Source of the DNA: Actinomycetes bacterium
GTDB taxonomy: Bacteria > Actinomycetota > Acidimicrobiia > Acidimicrobiales > RAAP-2
Assembly (NCBI GenBank): GCA_021778895.1
Contig: JAJYBR010000002.1
Location: 62,001 to 126,000, forward strand
Reading direction: 5' to 3'
Length of the DNA: 64,000 bases
A program made the position numbers and the translations under genes. The notes under the pieces are model-generated. The model was not told the DNA's origin. It did no database searches and saw only the letters and a list, made by a program, of their open reading frames with translations. Numbering within the stretch: the first letter of the stretch is position 1; every line of letters begins with the position of its first letter. Positions 48,143-57,450 of this stretch are shown here, piece after piece.

Positions 48143-49004
48143 TCATGCCAGGAGATCACGGACGTGCGCTTCGAAGGATACCTCGAGCTCGATCGGGCTG
48201 ACGTTCCCGATCGAGGTGTGTCGGCGGACCGGGATGAAGAAAGCCTCGATCCACTCAAAGATGGCCGCCGCGAGTTCGGCCTTGGTCTCCCAGGTGTCGC
48301 GCTCCAGCAACTCGCGCTGCATCGTCGACCAGAAGCTCTCCATCATCGTGTTGTCGACGGACGAGGCAACCTGGCCCATCGAGCCGAGGTGTTGCGAGGG
48401 CCGGTTGAATCCACCCTAGGCGCCTCTATCGGCGTGGACGATGCCGCCGGCGTCGGGCTGGCGGCGCCAGATCGCCATCTGCAGGGCGTCGACGACCAAC
48501 TCGCTGCGCACGTGGTCCGCGATCGACCAGCCCACGATCCGCCGGCTGAAGACATCGAGCACCGCGCCGCAGTAGACGCGTCCGTCGCTCGCGCGGTGTT
48601 CGGTGATGTCCGTGACCCAGAGTCGGTTCGGCTCGTGGGGAACGAAGCGACGCTTGACGAGGTCGTCGTGGGTCGCCGGCGCCGCTCGCCGTCCTCGCTT
48701 GCGGCGGTGACAGACCCCTTTGGATGCCCGCGCGGCGCATCAACCGCGCGATGCGCTTGCGCCCGACGTGGTGCCCCCGACCAAGACGCAGTTCGGCGTG
48801 GACACTCGGGGCCCCGTAGGTTTCGCGGGACAGGGCGTGGATCTCGGTGATCTCGGCCAGGAGCCCCTCGTCGGCCGCGTCCCTCGCCGATGGCGAGCGG
48901 GTGTCGCGGTCGTAGAAGGTGGAGCGAGGCAGGTTGAGCACCCGGCAGGTCAGCGCGACGGGGAAGCCCTCGTGCGCCAGCTCTCGGACCAGCGGGAACT
49001 TCAT
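48143..49004 (-). pseudogene. IS3 transposase orfB, broken
   Basis: The N-terminal part (ATG 49004, MKFPLVRELAHEGFPVAL) is the IS3 HTH_21 region. At about 48,720 one extra base (A-run CCAAAGG on the minus strand) shifts the frame: the intended GVCHRRKRGRR becomes GLSPPQ. The continuing core frame, with VTDITEH and the second Asp in HADRG, is then stopped in frame by TAG near 48,415. The last part, GSMGQVASSVDNTMMESFWS with the DDE glutamate, lies in the same frame after that stop. All three catalytic acids exist but not in one protein. Confidence 0.88.
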
Positions 49005-49008
49005 TTTG
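49001..49008. repeat. 8-bp target duplication, left copy
   Basis: TCATTTTG immediately left of the ISL3 element, repeated at 50381-50388. It is the IS3 orfA/orfB junction sequence; 8-bp duplications are standard for ISL3 elements. Confidence 0.92.
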
Positions 49009-50380
49009 GGCTCTCCTGCCGTTCATGTGGGTAGGTGGGGGCGCTGACCACTGAGTGTGAGCCTCGCGAGGGCGATGAGGGCACCAACGTGATGGAAGCC
49101 GAAGGCTCGACGGGCGATGAGTCGTATCTTCGTGTTGAACGACTCGACGAGCGCGTTGGTGAGACCGACCTCGATCGTGGCGATGATCGCCGCTCGGTGG
49201 TTGCGGATCTTCCTGGCGAGCTCGGTAAAGGAGGGGATTCGACTGCGCTGAGCCCAGGCGATCCACCGATCCAATGCGACGACGGCCCCGGGGCCGTGAC
49301 CGGTGACGGCGGTGCGCAACCCCTCCTTCAGCGCCCACGCCCGGTGCAGTCGCGGATGGGTGGCGGCGATGTAGTCGAGTCGAGCCCGGTCCTGGTCGCT
49401 CCAGTTCTCGGGATTCTTCCAGAGGGCGAAGCGCGCGTCCTTGAGCACCTTGCCGGCACCGCGGGGCTTGCGGTGCACGTGGCGCGGACGGTGGACGCGG
49501 ACCTCGTTCCACGTCTCTCGGCGCACTCGGTCGAGTGCCTCGGCCGCCCAGGTGACGACGTGGAAGGTGTCGAGGCAGATGATGGCGTGAGGGCAGTGAT
49601 CAGCGACCGCGGCGTTGATCCAGGGTGCCCCGTCGCAGCTGACGTGGGTGATCTGCTCACGGCCGTCCTCCCCGAGTCGGTCGAAGAACGCTCCCAGCGT
49701 CTCGAGGTTGGCGCCCTTCACGGCGTGCACGAGGCGTCGCCGATCGTGGTCGACCACGACGAGCAGGTAGCGGTGGTGCTTGCGATAGCTGATCTCGTCG
49801 ATCCCGATGCGCCGCAGGCCCACGAGGAGCTCCTCGTCGCTCAACCCTTCGGCGACGCGGGCCACGATCGAACCGATCGTGCGCCACGTGCAGCGAAGTA
49901 GGCGGCTGGCCGCGCTGGCGGACATCTCAACGCCGCACCAGGCGGCGAGCTGCTCGAAGGCACGAGTATGTCGGGCAGCGTGCCGCGCGAACGGCACGCT
50001 CGCCACGACGACCCCGTGGTCGGCGCACTCGACCCTGGGCACCGTCGCGACTACGAAGACCTTGGAACGTCCCCAGTCGATCGCTCGCCAGCGGCGCTCG
50101 CGCCCGGCGTCATAGCCGGGGCACCGCTCGGCGCAGTGCGGACATCGCCAGCGATGCCGGATTCGCGGTCGAAGGCGGATAACGATGTGGTCATCGACGA
50201 GCTCGACTGACTCCACACGAACGCTCCTGGCATCGACGCCCAGCGTCCGGGCCAATAGTCTTTGGGACAGCACGCCGTCTCCTCCTTGTTCTCAGGCTTC
50301 AAGCACCCGAAAACCTAAGGCAGGGACGGCGTGTTCTACGTCACTGGCTCCATTCGACCCACACCATTGGCAGGAGAGCC
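49009..50380 (-). mobile_element. ISL3-family insertion sequence
   Basis: A 1,372-bp element with terminal inverted repeats starting GGCTCTCCTGCC (12 perfect bases, about 20 of 24 overall), one transposase gene and a perfect 8-bp target duplication. It sits between IS3 orfA and orfB. The intact ends and intact transposase imply a recent insertion, and it may be active. Confidence 0.92.
49023..50273 (-). CDS. ISL3-family transposase
   Basis: A 416-residue DDE transposase. An N-terminal zinc-finger-like CPHCAERCPGYD is followed by a helix-turn-helix region and the ISL3 catalytic core: Asp in IGIDEISYRK, Asp in HVSCDGAPW and Glu in LVESFNTKIRLI near the C-terminus. GTG start at 50273; the stop is 14 nt from the left repeat, a normal compact layout. 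No frameshift. Terminal repeat ends flank it. Confidence 0.92.
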   Translation of the reverse strand: MLSQRLLARTLGVDARSVRVESVELVDDHIVIRLRPRIRHRWRCPHCAERCPGYDAGRERRWRAIDWGRSKVFVVATVPRVECADHGVVVASVPFARHAARHTRAFEQLAAWCGVEMSASAASRLLRCTWRTIGSIVARVAEGLSDEELLVGLRRIGIDEISYRKHHRYLLVVVDHDRRRLVHAVKGANLETLGAFFDRLGEDGREQITHVSCDGAPWINAAVADHCPHAIICLDTFHVVTWAAEALDRVRRETWNEVRVHRPRHVHRKPRGAGKVLKDARFALWKNPENWSDQDRARLDYIAATHPRLHRAWALKEGLRTAVTGHGPGAVVALDRWIAWAQRSRIPSFTELARKIRNHRAAIIATIEVGLTNALVESFNTKIRLIARRAFGFHHVGALIALARLTLSGQRPHLPT

Positions 50381-50388
50381 TCATTTTG
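50381..50388. repeat. 8-bp target duplication, right copy
   Basis: TCATTTTG directly right of the ISL3 element, identical to 49001-49008. Confidence 0.92.
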
Positions 50389-50668
50389 GGAGAACGTTCT
50401 CCCTCGCGAAGAACGCCGACGCGCGCTTGAGGATCTCGATCTCCATGTCCTTCACGCGAAGCTCGCGTCGGAGGCGCACCAGTTCTGCGCGCTCGTCAGT
50501 CGTCAGGCCTTCACTGCGGCCTTCGTCCATGTCGGCCTGGCGGATCCAATTGCGCAGACAGCTCTCCGAGATGCCGAGGTCCGCAGCGATCTGGGCGATT
50601 GGCTTGACCTTGGCGCGGGCGAGATCGATGGCTCGACGCCGGAACTCCGGTGGGTGAGCACGGGGCAT
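50381..50668 (-). CDS. IS3 transposase orfA
   Basis: A 95-residue HTH_Tnp_1 protein (MPRAHPPEFRRRAIDLARAK, ISESCLRNWIRQADM, leucine-zipper-like RRELRVKDMEIEILKRASAF). The ATG at 50668 has AGGAG upstream; a start at 50698 adds ten residues. Its stop TGA lies in the 8-bp sequence duplicated by the ISL3 insertion, so orfA is complete. In the uninterrupted element orfA's stop overlaps the orfB ATG (ATGA). Confidence 0.88.
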   Translation of the reverse strand: MPRAHPPEFRRRAIDLARAKVKPIAQIAADLGISESCLRNWIRQADMDEGRSEGLTTDERAELVRLRRELRVKDMEIEILKRASAFFARENVLPK

Positions 50669-50709
50669 CTGGACTCCTCGCTCAGCTGGGCGTCCCAACT
50701 GAAGTTAGG

Positions 50710-50735
50710 TGTCCGAGTTAGCGGGTCAGGCTCCA
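50710..50735. repeat. IS3 element right terminal inverted repeat
   Basis: 26 bp starting TGTCCGAG and ending GGCTCCA, inverse of 48101-48127. Confidence 0.85.
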
Positions 50736-50846
50736 GAGCGAATCCAACAACTTCATCGTGTGCGGGGTAATAGTGAGGTGGCACAAGCAGTCATCTTCTA
50801 TTTGCGCCTGGCCCGCTCGCTACTTAGTGGCGGGCGGACTTTCACC

Positions 50847-51536
50847 TCATTCAAACCGGACGCGAGTGGCAGATGCTTCGAGCACCGAACCATCCTTCGC
50901 CGAGCGCGTGTACACGACGAGGACTCCATAAGAGCTCGTTGGCTCGGGGTAGGCGAGGGTTCTGGCGAACGGCGCCATTTTGCCCATGGATCCACCCATC
51001 GCCGTACCTTGAGCGAGGGCTGCCGTCGAGTCATCTTGGTACAGAGCGAGGTTGATCACTGCCTCGAAGGCCGTGCTGCGACCGCTCACCCGTAACGGCG
51101 ACGAGACCGTCGCGAACTGCTCGGGTACGTCGATCTGCACCTCGCCCGCGATCGAACCGAGGACCCACCAGCTGGTATCGCTCGCGAGCTGGCGCACGAG
51201 AACGATCGTCGTCGGCCCGGTCGCGTCGGGTTGGATCGGCACCTCGCCCGAGCGCGAGTCGCCCTGCTGGAAGGACTGGGCCACCGGGCTCGCCATCTTC
51301 AGCACGTGACGCGCGAAGGCGAGAGCGGCCGACGTCGGACTCCCGTACCGCAGCGCCGTCGCGGGGTTGGGCCACAAGGACATCCACGTCCCGTCGCCCG
51401 TCGTCGTGGTGACCGGTGCCGTGGTCGTCGGCGTCGTCGTGCGCGGAACCTGGTGCAGCGCGTAGCCACCGGCGAAGGCCCCACCCATCAGCACGACCAC
51501 CAGCAGGATGAGTGACGCGCGTCGTGCGCCGGTCAT
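50847..51536 (-). CDS. Membrane-anchored protein with Gmad2 immunoglobulin-like domain
   Basis: A 229-residue protein: N-terminal membrane helix (about 7-27), Thr/Pro-rich linker, an intermediate domain, and a C-terminal Gmad2-type domain (about 135-229: VPEQFATVSSPLRVSGRS ... FEAVINLALYQD ... GVLVVYTRSAKDGS). Gmad2 domains are extracellular Ig-like folds seen in sporulation and cell-surface proteins. A TAGGGT -10 box ends 6 nt before the ATG (leaderless). It lies next to the island but has host-like GC. Confidence 0.8.
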   Translation of the reverse strand: MTGARRASLILLVVVLMGGAFAGGYALHQVPRTTTPTTTAPVTTTTGDGTWMSLWPNPATALRYGSPTSAALAFARHVLKMASPVAQSFQQGDSRSGEVPIQPDATGPTTIVLVRQLASDTSWWVLGSIAGEVQIDVPEQFATVSSPLRVSGRSTAFEAVINLALYQDDSTAALAQGTAMGGSMGKMAPFARTLAYPEPTSSYGVLVVYTRSAKDGSVLEASATRVRFE

Positions 51537-51542
51537 GACCTC

Positions 51543-51548
51543 ACCCTA
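51543..51548 (-). promoter_or_regulatory. -10 box, leaderless promoter of the Gmad2 protein
   Basis: TAGGGT on the minus strand ends 6 nt before the ATG at 51536. Confidence 0.5.
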
Positions 51549-51669
51549 TGAAAGGGTCCCCGCCACTGCCAAGAGATTGTCCCTATCGCCGCGATCGGAG
51601 TTGCCATGGGTGGTCCCGTCCCGTCCCCGCTTGCACCGCAGGTGGACGCGGCGGCTGTGGCGCTGCTCG

Positions 51670-52335
51670 TCAGGTCTCGCGCGGATCCTCGACGTCTGTG
51701 CCTGCGCCGCGACGTGCGCTGGGAGCGACGGGAAGCTGGATGTTGAAGCGGAGGCCCACGATCCGGATGGCGAAGCAGACGATGAATCCGACGAGGGGGA
51801 AGACCAGGCTGTGCGAGCCGGCGGCGTGTGCCCCGACCACGACGGCGGCACCCGCGAGCGCGGGCACAGCGTAGAGATCGTGCGTCAGCACGGTGGGGAT
51901 CTGGCGGAGCAAGACGTCGCGGAGCATGCCCCCGCCGATGCCGGTGATCGCTCCGAGGATGATCGCCTGGGCCGGACCCAGACGGAACTGGATCGCCTTG
52001 TCTGCCCCCGTCACGCAGAACAGCGCCAGCCCCGCGGCGTCGAAGACCTGGATGACGTTCCAGATCCGCTCGAGGACCTGCCGGGCGACGAACGTGGCGA
52101 GCCCGGCACCCCCGGCGACGGCCAGGTAGCGCCAGTCGCGGAACGTGGCCGGGGGGGATCCAATCAGCAGATCCCGGATGATGCCTCCGGCAACGGCGAC
52201 GACCAGGGCCAGGACGAGCACCCCGAACAGATCGAGACGCGCCCGGACCGCGGCGAGCCCGCCGCTGAGGCCGAACACGAAGGTGCCGATCAGATTCAGC
52301 CAAAGGATCAGCGTGGGGTCGAAGCCCTGGACCAT
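51670..52335 (-). CDS. TRIC-family (UPF0126) membrane protein
   Basis: A 221-residue protein of two homologous three-helix repeats plus an extra helix: DLFGVLVLALVVAVAGGIIRDLLI (first repeat core) and DAAGLALFCVTGADKAI then ITGIGGGMLRDVLL (second). This is the YicG/TRIC fold, a trimeric intracellular cation (K+) channel type. ATG 52335 chosen with AAGGA upstream; a longer frame into the M20 gene is a shadow. Divergent from the M20 gene. Confidence 0.88.
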   Translation of the reverse strand: MVQGFDPTLILWLNLIGTFVFGLSGGLAAVRARLDLFGVLVLALVVAVAGGIIRDLLIGSPPATFRDWRYLAVAGGAGLATFVARQVLERIWNVIQVFDAAGLALFCVTGADKAIQFRLGPAQAIILGAITGIGGGMLRDVLLRQIPTVLTHDLYAVPALAGAAVVVGAHAAGSHSLVFPLVGFIVCFAIRIVGLRFNIQLPVAPSARRGAGTDVEDPRET

Positions 52336-52365
52336 ACGTGGCATCCTTGCCCAAAGGAGGTGACC

Positions 52366-53634
52366 ATGTCTATTGACGACGCGATCCAGACCGTCCTCGG
52401 TGGGCTCGACGGTCTCACGCCCGATCTCGAGGACTTCTACCGCGACCTCCACTCCCACCCGGAGCTGTCGCTGCAGGAGCACCACACGGCAGACCGAGCG
52501 GCCGCGTGGCTTCGCCGCGCCCGCTTCGAGGTCACGACCGGCGTCGGGGGGACTGGCGTGGTGGCGGTGCTGGCCAACGGCAGCGGACCAACGGTGATGC
52601 TGCGCGCCGACATGGACGCCCTACCGGTGCAAGAAGCGACTGGTCTTCCCTACGCCAGCGTCGCGGTCGGTACCGACGGCGAGGGCAACCAGGTGTCCGT
52701 CATGCACGCGTGCGGGCACGACATGCACGTGACCTGGCTGGCCGGCGCCGCGAGCCTCCTCGCCGCAGCGCCCGACGCGTGGCACGGCACGGTGCTGGCC
52801 GTGTTCCAGCCGGCCGAGGAGACGGCGCAAGGTGCGCGAGCGATGGTCGATGACGACCTGTTCCAACGCTTCCCCACACCCGAGGTGGTTCTCGGCCAGC
52901 ACGTCATGCCCGACGAGGCCGGCCAGATCACACTTCGACCGGGGACGACGCAAGCCGCGGCCGACAGCCTGCACGTGCGCATGTTCGGGCGCGGAGCCCA
53001 CGGCTCGATGCCCGAGTCGAGCGTCGACCCCGTGGTCATGGCAGCAGCAACGGTCATGCGGTTGCAGACGATCGTGTCGCGGGAGACCGCGCCGACCCAG
53101 GCCGTGGTGGTCACCATCGGCGCCCTCGCGGCCGGCACCAAGGACAACGTCATCCCCGACGAGGCAGTGCTGAAGATCAATGTCCGCAGCTTCGATGAGG
53201 ACGCGCGGCACCGGACCCTCGACGCCATCGCGCGCATCGTCACGGCCGAGGCCCAGGCCTCGGAGGCACCGCGGACGCCGGAGATCACCGCCACCGAGCA
53301 CTACCCCCTGACCGTGAACGACCCCGAGCGCACCGGCCGCGTGGCCAACGCCCTGCGGGCCCACTTCGGTGACGACCACGTCGCCGAGCTGGCCGCACCG
53401 AAGTCCGCCAGCGAGGACTTCGGCACCTACGGCAGCGAACTCGGCGTCCCGTCGGTGTTCTGGTACGTCGGGGGCGTCGATCCCAGCGTCTACCGTGCCG
53501 CCCAAGCGGCGGGGCGCATCGCCCAGGACATCCCCACGAACCACAACCCGGCCTTCGCCCCCGTGCTGCACCCCACCCTCGAGACGGGTGTCCGGGCCAT
53601 GGTCGTCGCCGCCCTCGACGCCCTGGCCACGTGA
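52366..53634 (+). CDS. M20-family metal-dependent amidohydrolase
   Basis: A 422-residue M20D-type hydrolase (N-acyl amino acid amidohydrolase or IAA-amino-acid hydrolase-like). Metal and catalytic sites: HACGHDMH at 114-121, PAEETAQGA with Glu151-Glu152, and the dimerisation domain with GAHGSMPE. A perfect AAAGGAGGT at 52353-52361 sets the ATG 52366. The long upstream frame crosses the TRIC gene and is excluded. Substrate unknown. Confidence 0.9.
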   Translation: MSIDDAIQTVLGGLDGLTPDLEDFYRDLHSHPELSLQEHHTADRAAAWLRRARFEVTTGVGGTGVVAVLANGSGPTVMLRADMDALPVQEATGLPYASVAVGTDGEGNQVSVMHACGHDMHVTWLAGAASLLAAAPDAWHGTVLAVFQPAEETAQGARAMVDDDLFQRFPTPEVVLGQHVMPDEAGQITLRPGTTQAAADSLHVRMFGRGAHGSMPESSVDPVVMAAATVMRLQTIVSRETAPTQAVVVTIGALAAGTKDNVIPDEAVLKINVRSFDEDARHRTLDAIARIVTAEAQASEAPRTPEITATEHYPLTVNDPERTGRVANALRAHFGDDHVAELAAPKSASEDFGTYGSELGVPSVFWYVGGVDPSVYRAAQAAGRIAQDIPTNHNPAFAPVLHPTLETGVRAMVVAALDALAT

Positions 53635-53728
53635 ACACTCGGGCCACGTCCCGGGTCGATGCTGCTACCAGCACCGCACCCACTACCTCCTACGCGGTGA
53701 GCCCACGGTCCGGGAACCGGTTCACGCG

Positions 53729-54208
53729 CTAGGGCGCGGTGTCGTCCGAGACGACCTTCCATCCCGTCGGCAGGTGGACCACGGTAGCCCAGGTCACCGT
53801 CGACCCGACGACCGGGTACGGACGATGCCGCACCTGGACGAGGACGGCCGCGTTAGCCGTCTTTGGCACGACACCCGTGTAGCCGGCCCGGCCCCCGCCC
53901 GAGTTGAGGCACCAGTGAACACCGGTGCGCTCGAGCACGGGGTTGAGGATCCGCATGCGGTTGCCGATGACGGTCACGGGACTGAGGTGCCGGCGGGCGT
54001 AGTACCGCACCAGGGTGGACCGGACAACCGGGCTCACGGGCTTGATGTGCCAGGTCGCCAGAGTCGGGCAGCGCGGCAGCTTCGCGGCCAGCGCCGGGGT
54101 GCTGGCCACGGGCAGGACGAGGGGCAGGGCGAAAACGGCTCCGACGAGGGCGGCGACCGGGGCCGCGTGCCCACGGATGGACCGAACGGAAGCATGTCTA
54201 CCGAACAT
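53729..54208 (-). CDS. Secreted protein, unknown family
   Basis: A 159-residue protein with an N-terminal signal (MFGRHASVRSIRGHAAPVAALVGAVFALPLVLPVASTPALAAK, partly cited) and a mature part with two cysteines (LPRCPTLA and VHWCLNSGGG). GGAGG precedes ATG 54208; longer frames are unlikely. Looks like a small exported beta-rich protein. No family recognised. Confidence 0.6.
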   Translation of the reverse strand: MFGRHASVRSIRGHAAPVAALVGAVFALPLVLPVASTPALAAKLPRCPTLATWHIKPVSPVVRSTLVRYYARRHLSPVTVIGNRMRILNPVLERTGVHWCLNSGGGRAGYTGVVPKTANAAVLVQVRHRPYPVVGSTVTWATVVHLPTGWKVVSDDTAP

Positions 54209-54431
54209 GGCGCCTCCACTGTGACGAGGCCCCGGGCGGATTTTCCGTCTCATTCGCAAACTACGCCGTGGTGCCCCGGCAGTCCAGTCAGACGAGCGCG
54301 ATTCCGACTCAAGCTCGCCGCCCGGCGTCGGCACCTCCCCGCGAAGCAGGCGAGGACCGGTCGCTCGTGGATCAGCGGCGACCGGAGGCAGCCTGTTCGA
54401 GCATTGCCACCTAGAAGGGTGCCCGAGGACC

Positions 54432-56147
54432 GTGCCCTACCGCGTTCTCGCGCAAAGCCCGAGCTCGTTCGGCGTCCGTTATGTTGACCTCGTGGGGGTC
54501 CCCATCCGACATTTCGTCGTCCTCGGGACCCTTCTCGCCAGCACTCTCGTCACCCTGTCCTCCCGACCCGTTGTCACAGCCGGCGCGACCTCGCCCGGCG
54601 TGACGCCGGCGGCGGCGTTGACGTCGACCTCGCTCGGCCTCCACACGCAGATCGACTCGATCGACATGGTCACGGCGACCAGTGGCGTGGCGGTGGCCCG
54701 GGATGCCACTGCGGGCGGGCGTCATCGCTTCTACCTGGCGCGAACGACGACGGCAGGAACCAGCTGGCGCGTCGTCGGCTCGCTGCCGTATCCGCCGGTC
54801 ACCGGGGCGACGCTGACCACGAACCCCACGCTCCACTTCGTGAGCTCGTCGGTGGGCTACGTCTCGACGCCTGCCTCCGGACCGGTCTTCGTCACCACCA
54901 CCGGCGGTCGCCGGTGGGCGCGCGTCGCCATCCCGGGGCGCTGGCCGACCATTGCGGTGGGTACGTCCACCGTCTTAGTCGTGGGCGACCGCTGCTCTGG
55001 CCCGCTGCCCGACTACGGCCCCCTGCAGTGCCCGAGCGCCGTGTCGCTCTATCGCGCCGGTCACGCGACACCGGAGGCCACCTTCGCCGTCCCTGACGTG
55101 AGTCCCGGAGGCTGGCGTGCTGCCGTCGCCCTGGCTCTGCCTGCTCCCGCAACGCCGATCGTGCGCGAGGGCGGATCCCAGCCCGGTGCGCCCGGGATCC
55201 TGCTTGAGTCGACGAACGCGGGTCGGACGTGGTACCGGCTCGAAAATCCGTGCGGCCAGCTGCTCATCCAGCAGCTCCTGACGCCGTCGCCCCGGCGCTG
55301 GCTGCTCTCCTGCTTCCTCGACGGAGGCATGGAGCAGGGGACGAACCGGCTCTGGGCGTCGACCGACGGAGGTCAGCACTGGACCCTCCTGGCGTCATCC
55401 GGCGAGCAGCGGTTCTACGTGGGCAACATCGCCGACACTTGGAACACCCTCGCCGTCTCGGGCAACGGTCAAAAACTCTTCAGCGCGGTCGGAGGAGCGG
55501 GAGGCGGAGTCGAGGCCAGCCCGGACGGTCGGCACTGGACCTTCGCCCGATTCAACCCGCAGTCCGGTGGCGCACCGGAGTGGATCGACACCTTCGGGGC
55601 AACGGGAGCGCTGTTCGGCGCCCAGCTCGGCACGGTGTGGCGGACGCTGGATGGCGTCACGTGGTCGGCTCTCCGGCTGCCCGCGGGCCGCTATCGCGGG
55701 CTCTCGATCTGCACGCAGGGTGCGGGGGTCCACGCCGCCGTCGGACGTACCCGGGACGTGCAGGGGACGGCCTACCGCACCGTCGTCTTCACCAACCAGA
55801 GCCACGACAGCTGCTACCTGAGTGGAGTCCCCAATGTGCAGCCGGTGGCGGGCGTCTCGCACTCGACTGTCGGGCCCGAGGCCACGGCGAACTCCTCGGT
55901 GGGAGGCGGGTACGTGGTGTTGCCCGCGCGAGGGGGTCACGCGAGCATCTCCCTGGCGATGCAGCGTGCCACCAGCGTGCCGCGCGGGTCGTGCCGCGTT
56001 CGCTCGGCCACCGGTGCCGTCATCTCCTTTGACCCCCCGTCCCGCTTCTTCGTCTCGTCGGGTGGTCACCCGTGGCCGGTCTGCGCTCTGGTCGCGATGG
56101 TGCAGTCGACGGGCGTCGTGCCCACCACGGTGAGAGTTCCGTGGTAA
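54432..56147 (+). CDS. Secreted beta-propeller protein with C-terminal DUF4232
   Basis: A 571-residue exported protein. After a hydrophobic N-terminal stretch (VVLGTLLASTLVTLSS) come BNR/sortilin-like repeats with S-x-D/N-x-G-x-x-W cores (ESTNAGRTWY, ASTDGGQHWT, ASPDGRHWT), suggesting a propeller of about 350 residues. The C-terminus resembles DUF4232 (CTQGAGVHAAVG, FTNQSHDSCYLSGVPNVQP). A GTG at 54492 would start nearer the signal core; 54432 is used. Function unknown, perhaps surface sensing or binding. Confidence 0.72.
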   Translation: MPYRVLAQSPSSFGVRYVDLVGVPIRHFVVLGTLLASTLVTLSSRPVVTAGATSPGVTPAAALTSTSLGLHTQIDSIDMVTATSGVAVARDATAGGRHRFYLARTTTAGTSWRVVGSLPYPPVTGATLTTNPTLHFVSSSVGYVSTPASGPVFVTTTGGRRWARVAIPGRWPTIAVGTSTVLVVGDRCSGPLPDYGPLQCPSAVSLYRAGHATPEATFAVPDVSPGGWRAAVALALPAPATPIVREGGSQPGAPGILLESTNAGRTWYRLENPCGQLLIQQLLTPSPRRWLLSCFLDGGMEQGTNRLWASTDGGQHWTLLASSGEQRFYVGNIADTWNTLAVSGNGQKLFSAVGGAGGGVEASPDGRHWTFARFNPQSGGAPEWIDTFGATGALFGAQLGTVWRTLDGVTWSALRLPAGRYRGLSICTQGAGVHAAVGRTRDVQGTAYRTVVFTNQSHDSCYLSGVPNVQPVAGVSHSTVGPEATANSSVGGGYVVLPARGGHASISLAMQRATSVPRGSCRVRSATGAVISFDPPSRFFVSSGGHPWPVCALVAMVQSTGVVPTTVRVPW

Positions 56148-56418
56148 CGCGCCCCGGTTTCGTCTCGCTTCGACCCTGACCGCACCCCGTTCGCTCGCAG
56201 TGGCCCGCACTCAGCGGTCCTCACATCGCTCGACCATGGGACCTTCCAACGGATCGTGATGCAGACGTCGAGCGGTCGACCCGGCTGGTCCACTAGACCT
56301 GGGGCAGGCCGCACGCGCCAGGTTCTGCGCGGGATCGGAGGTGCGCGGCGCCTCGGGCGTCCGTCGTCGGCGTCGTCACGGTCGTCCCTGGTGCTGGCGT
56401 GGTCTGGAGGAGGCGAAG

Positions 56419-57450
56419 ATGAGTGTGCGCATCGGGCTCGTGGGCTATGGCCTGGGCGGACGCATCTTTCACACGCCATTCATCCGGGCCGCCGACAACT
56501 GCGAGCTCGTCGGTGTGGTCACCCGAGACCCCGACCGGGTCCGTCAAGCCATGTCCGACCTTCCCGGGATCACGGTCCACGCGTCGTTGTCGGAGCTCAT
56601 AGCCAGTGGCGTCGACGCTGTCGTGCTGTCGACTCCGCTCGCGACCCGAGAGAGTCTCGTCTTGGACGCCGTCGCTCGCGGAGTGCACGTCGTTGTCGAC
56701 AAGCCCTTCGCTCCGACAGCCGAACTCGGGCAAGAGTTCGCTGACGCGGCCCAAAGAGCAGGCGTGGTCCTGAGCGTCTTCCACAACCGCCGGTGGGATA
56801 CCGACGTCGTCACCTTGCGCCGCGTGCTCGAGAGCGGAAGCATCGGTCGGCCGTGGCGATTCGAGTCCCGACTGGATTCTCACGACCCGGCCTCCCTGGA
56901 TCCGGGGCCATCCGGTGGCTTGCTGCGGGACCTGGGAAGTCACCTCGTGGACCGCGCGATCGTGCTCATGGGTCCGGTGCGTCATGTCTCGGCCCAGGTG
57001 GAGGGGGTCGATCTCGGCGGCGGTCGCACGGAAGCCGGCTTCGTCGTCTCGTTGGAACACGTCGATGGCGCGAACTCGCACGTCTCGGCGAGCAGGGCCA
57101 GTCATCTCGTCTCGCGCCAGATGCGCGTGCTCGGGGATGCGGGAAGCTACGAGTCGGACTTCTCCGACGTGCAGGTGGACGACGTGCTTGCGGGCCGGCG
57201 CCCCGAGGGCGACCGTCGCGGGTGGGGCTTCGAGCACGCGGAGCGCTGGGGCCGTCTCTCCACAGTGGACGGCGTGCGAACGGTGCCCTCAGCCCAGGGC
57301 GACTACACACTCTTCTACGAGGCGTTCGCTCGGGCCATCACCGAGGGCACCCCGCCGCCGGTGCTTCCGAGTGAGGCCGTGGCCGTTCTCCGGGTCCTCG
57401 ATGCCGCGAGAACGAGTGCTCTCGAGCACCGCACCGTCACGCTGGGTTGA
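56419..57450 (+). CDS. Gfo/Idh/MocA-family oxidoreductase
   Basis: A 343-residue NAD(P)-dependent sugar oxidoreductase-like protein. Rossmann GLVGYGLGGRIFHTPF at the N-terminus, the catalytic-motif DKPFAP (variant of EKP) and GGLLRDLGSHLVDRAI with the Asp/His pair. ATG 56419 has GGAGGAGG upstream. Alone, no carbohydrate cluster around it; substrate unknown. Confidence 0.9.
   Translation: MSVRIGLVGYGLGGRIFHTPFIRAADNCELVGVVTRDPDRVRQAMSDLPGITVHASLSELIASGVDAVVLSTPLATRESLVLDAVARGVHVVVDKPFAPTAELGQEFADAAQRAGVVLSVFHNRRWDTDVVTLRRVLESGSIGRPWRFESRLDSHDPASLDPGPSGGLLRDLGSHLVDRAIVLMGPVRHVSAQVEGVDLGGGRTEAGFVVSLEHVDGANSHVSASRASHLVSRQMRVLGDAGSYESDFSDVQVDDVLAGRRPEGDRRGWGFEHAERWGRLSTVDGVRTVPSAQGDYTLFYEAFARAITEGTPPPVLPSEAVAVLRVLDAARTSALEHRTVTLG

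Larger units (their letters stand above)
48101..50735 (-). mobile_element. IS3-family element interrupted by an ISL3-family element
   Basis: Terminal inverted repeats of 26-27 bp (48101-48127 and 50710-50735, both carrying CCTGACCCGCTAACTCGG and differing by one base) start TGG and end CCA. Inside are orfA, and orfB in the same direction. Without the 1,372-bp insertion and its duplicated 8 bp the element is 1,255 bp, the usual IS3 size. The orfB is broken, so it cannot move by itself. No target duplication is seen at its outer ends. Confidence 0.88.

Noticed and set aside
50503-50784. 93-codon frame over IS3 orfA
   Set aside because: It is a shifted-frame shadow of orfA and crosses the right inverted repeat.
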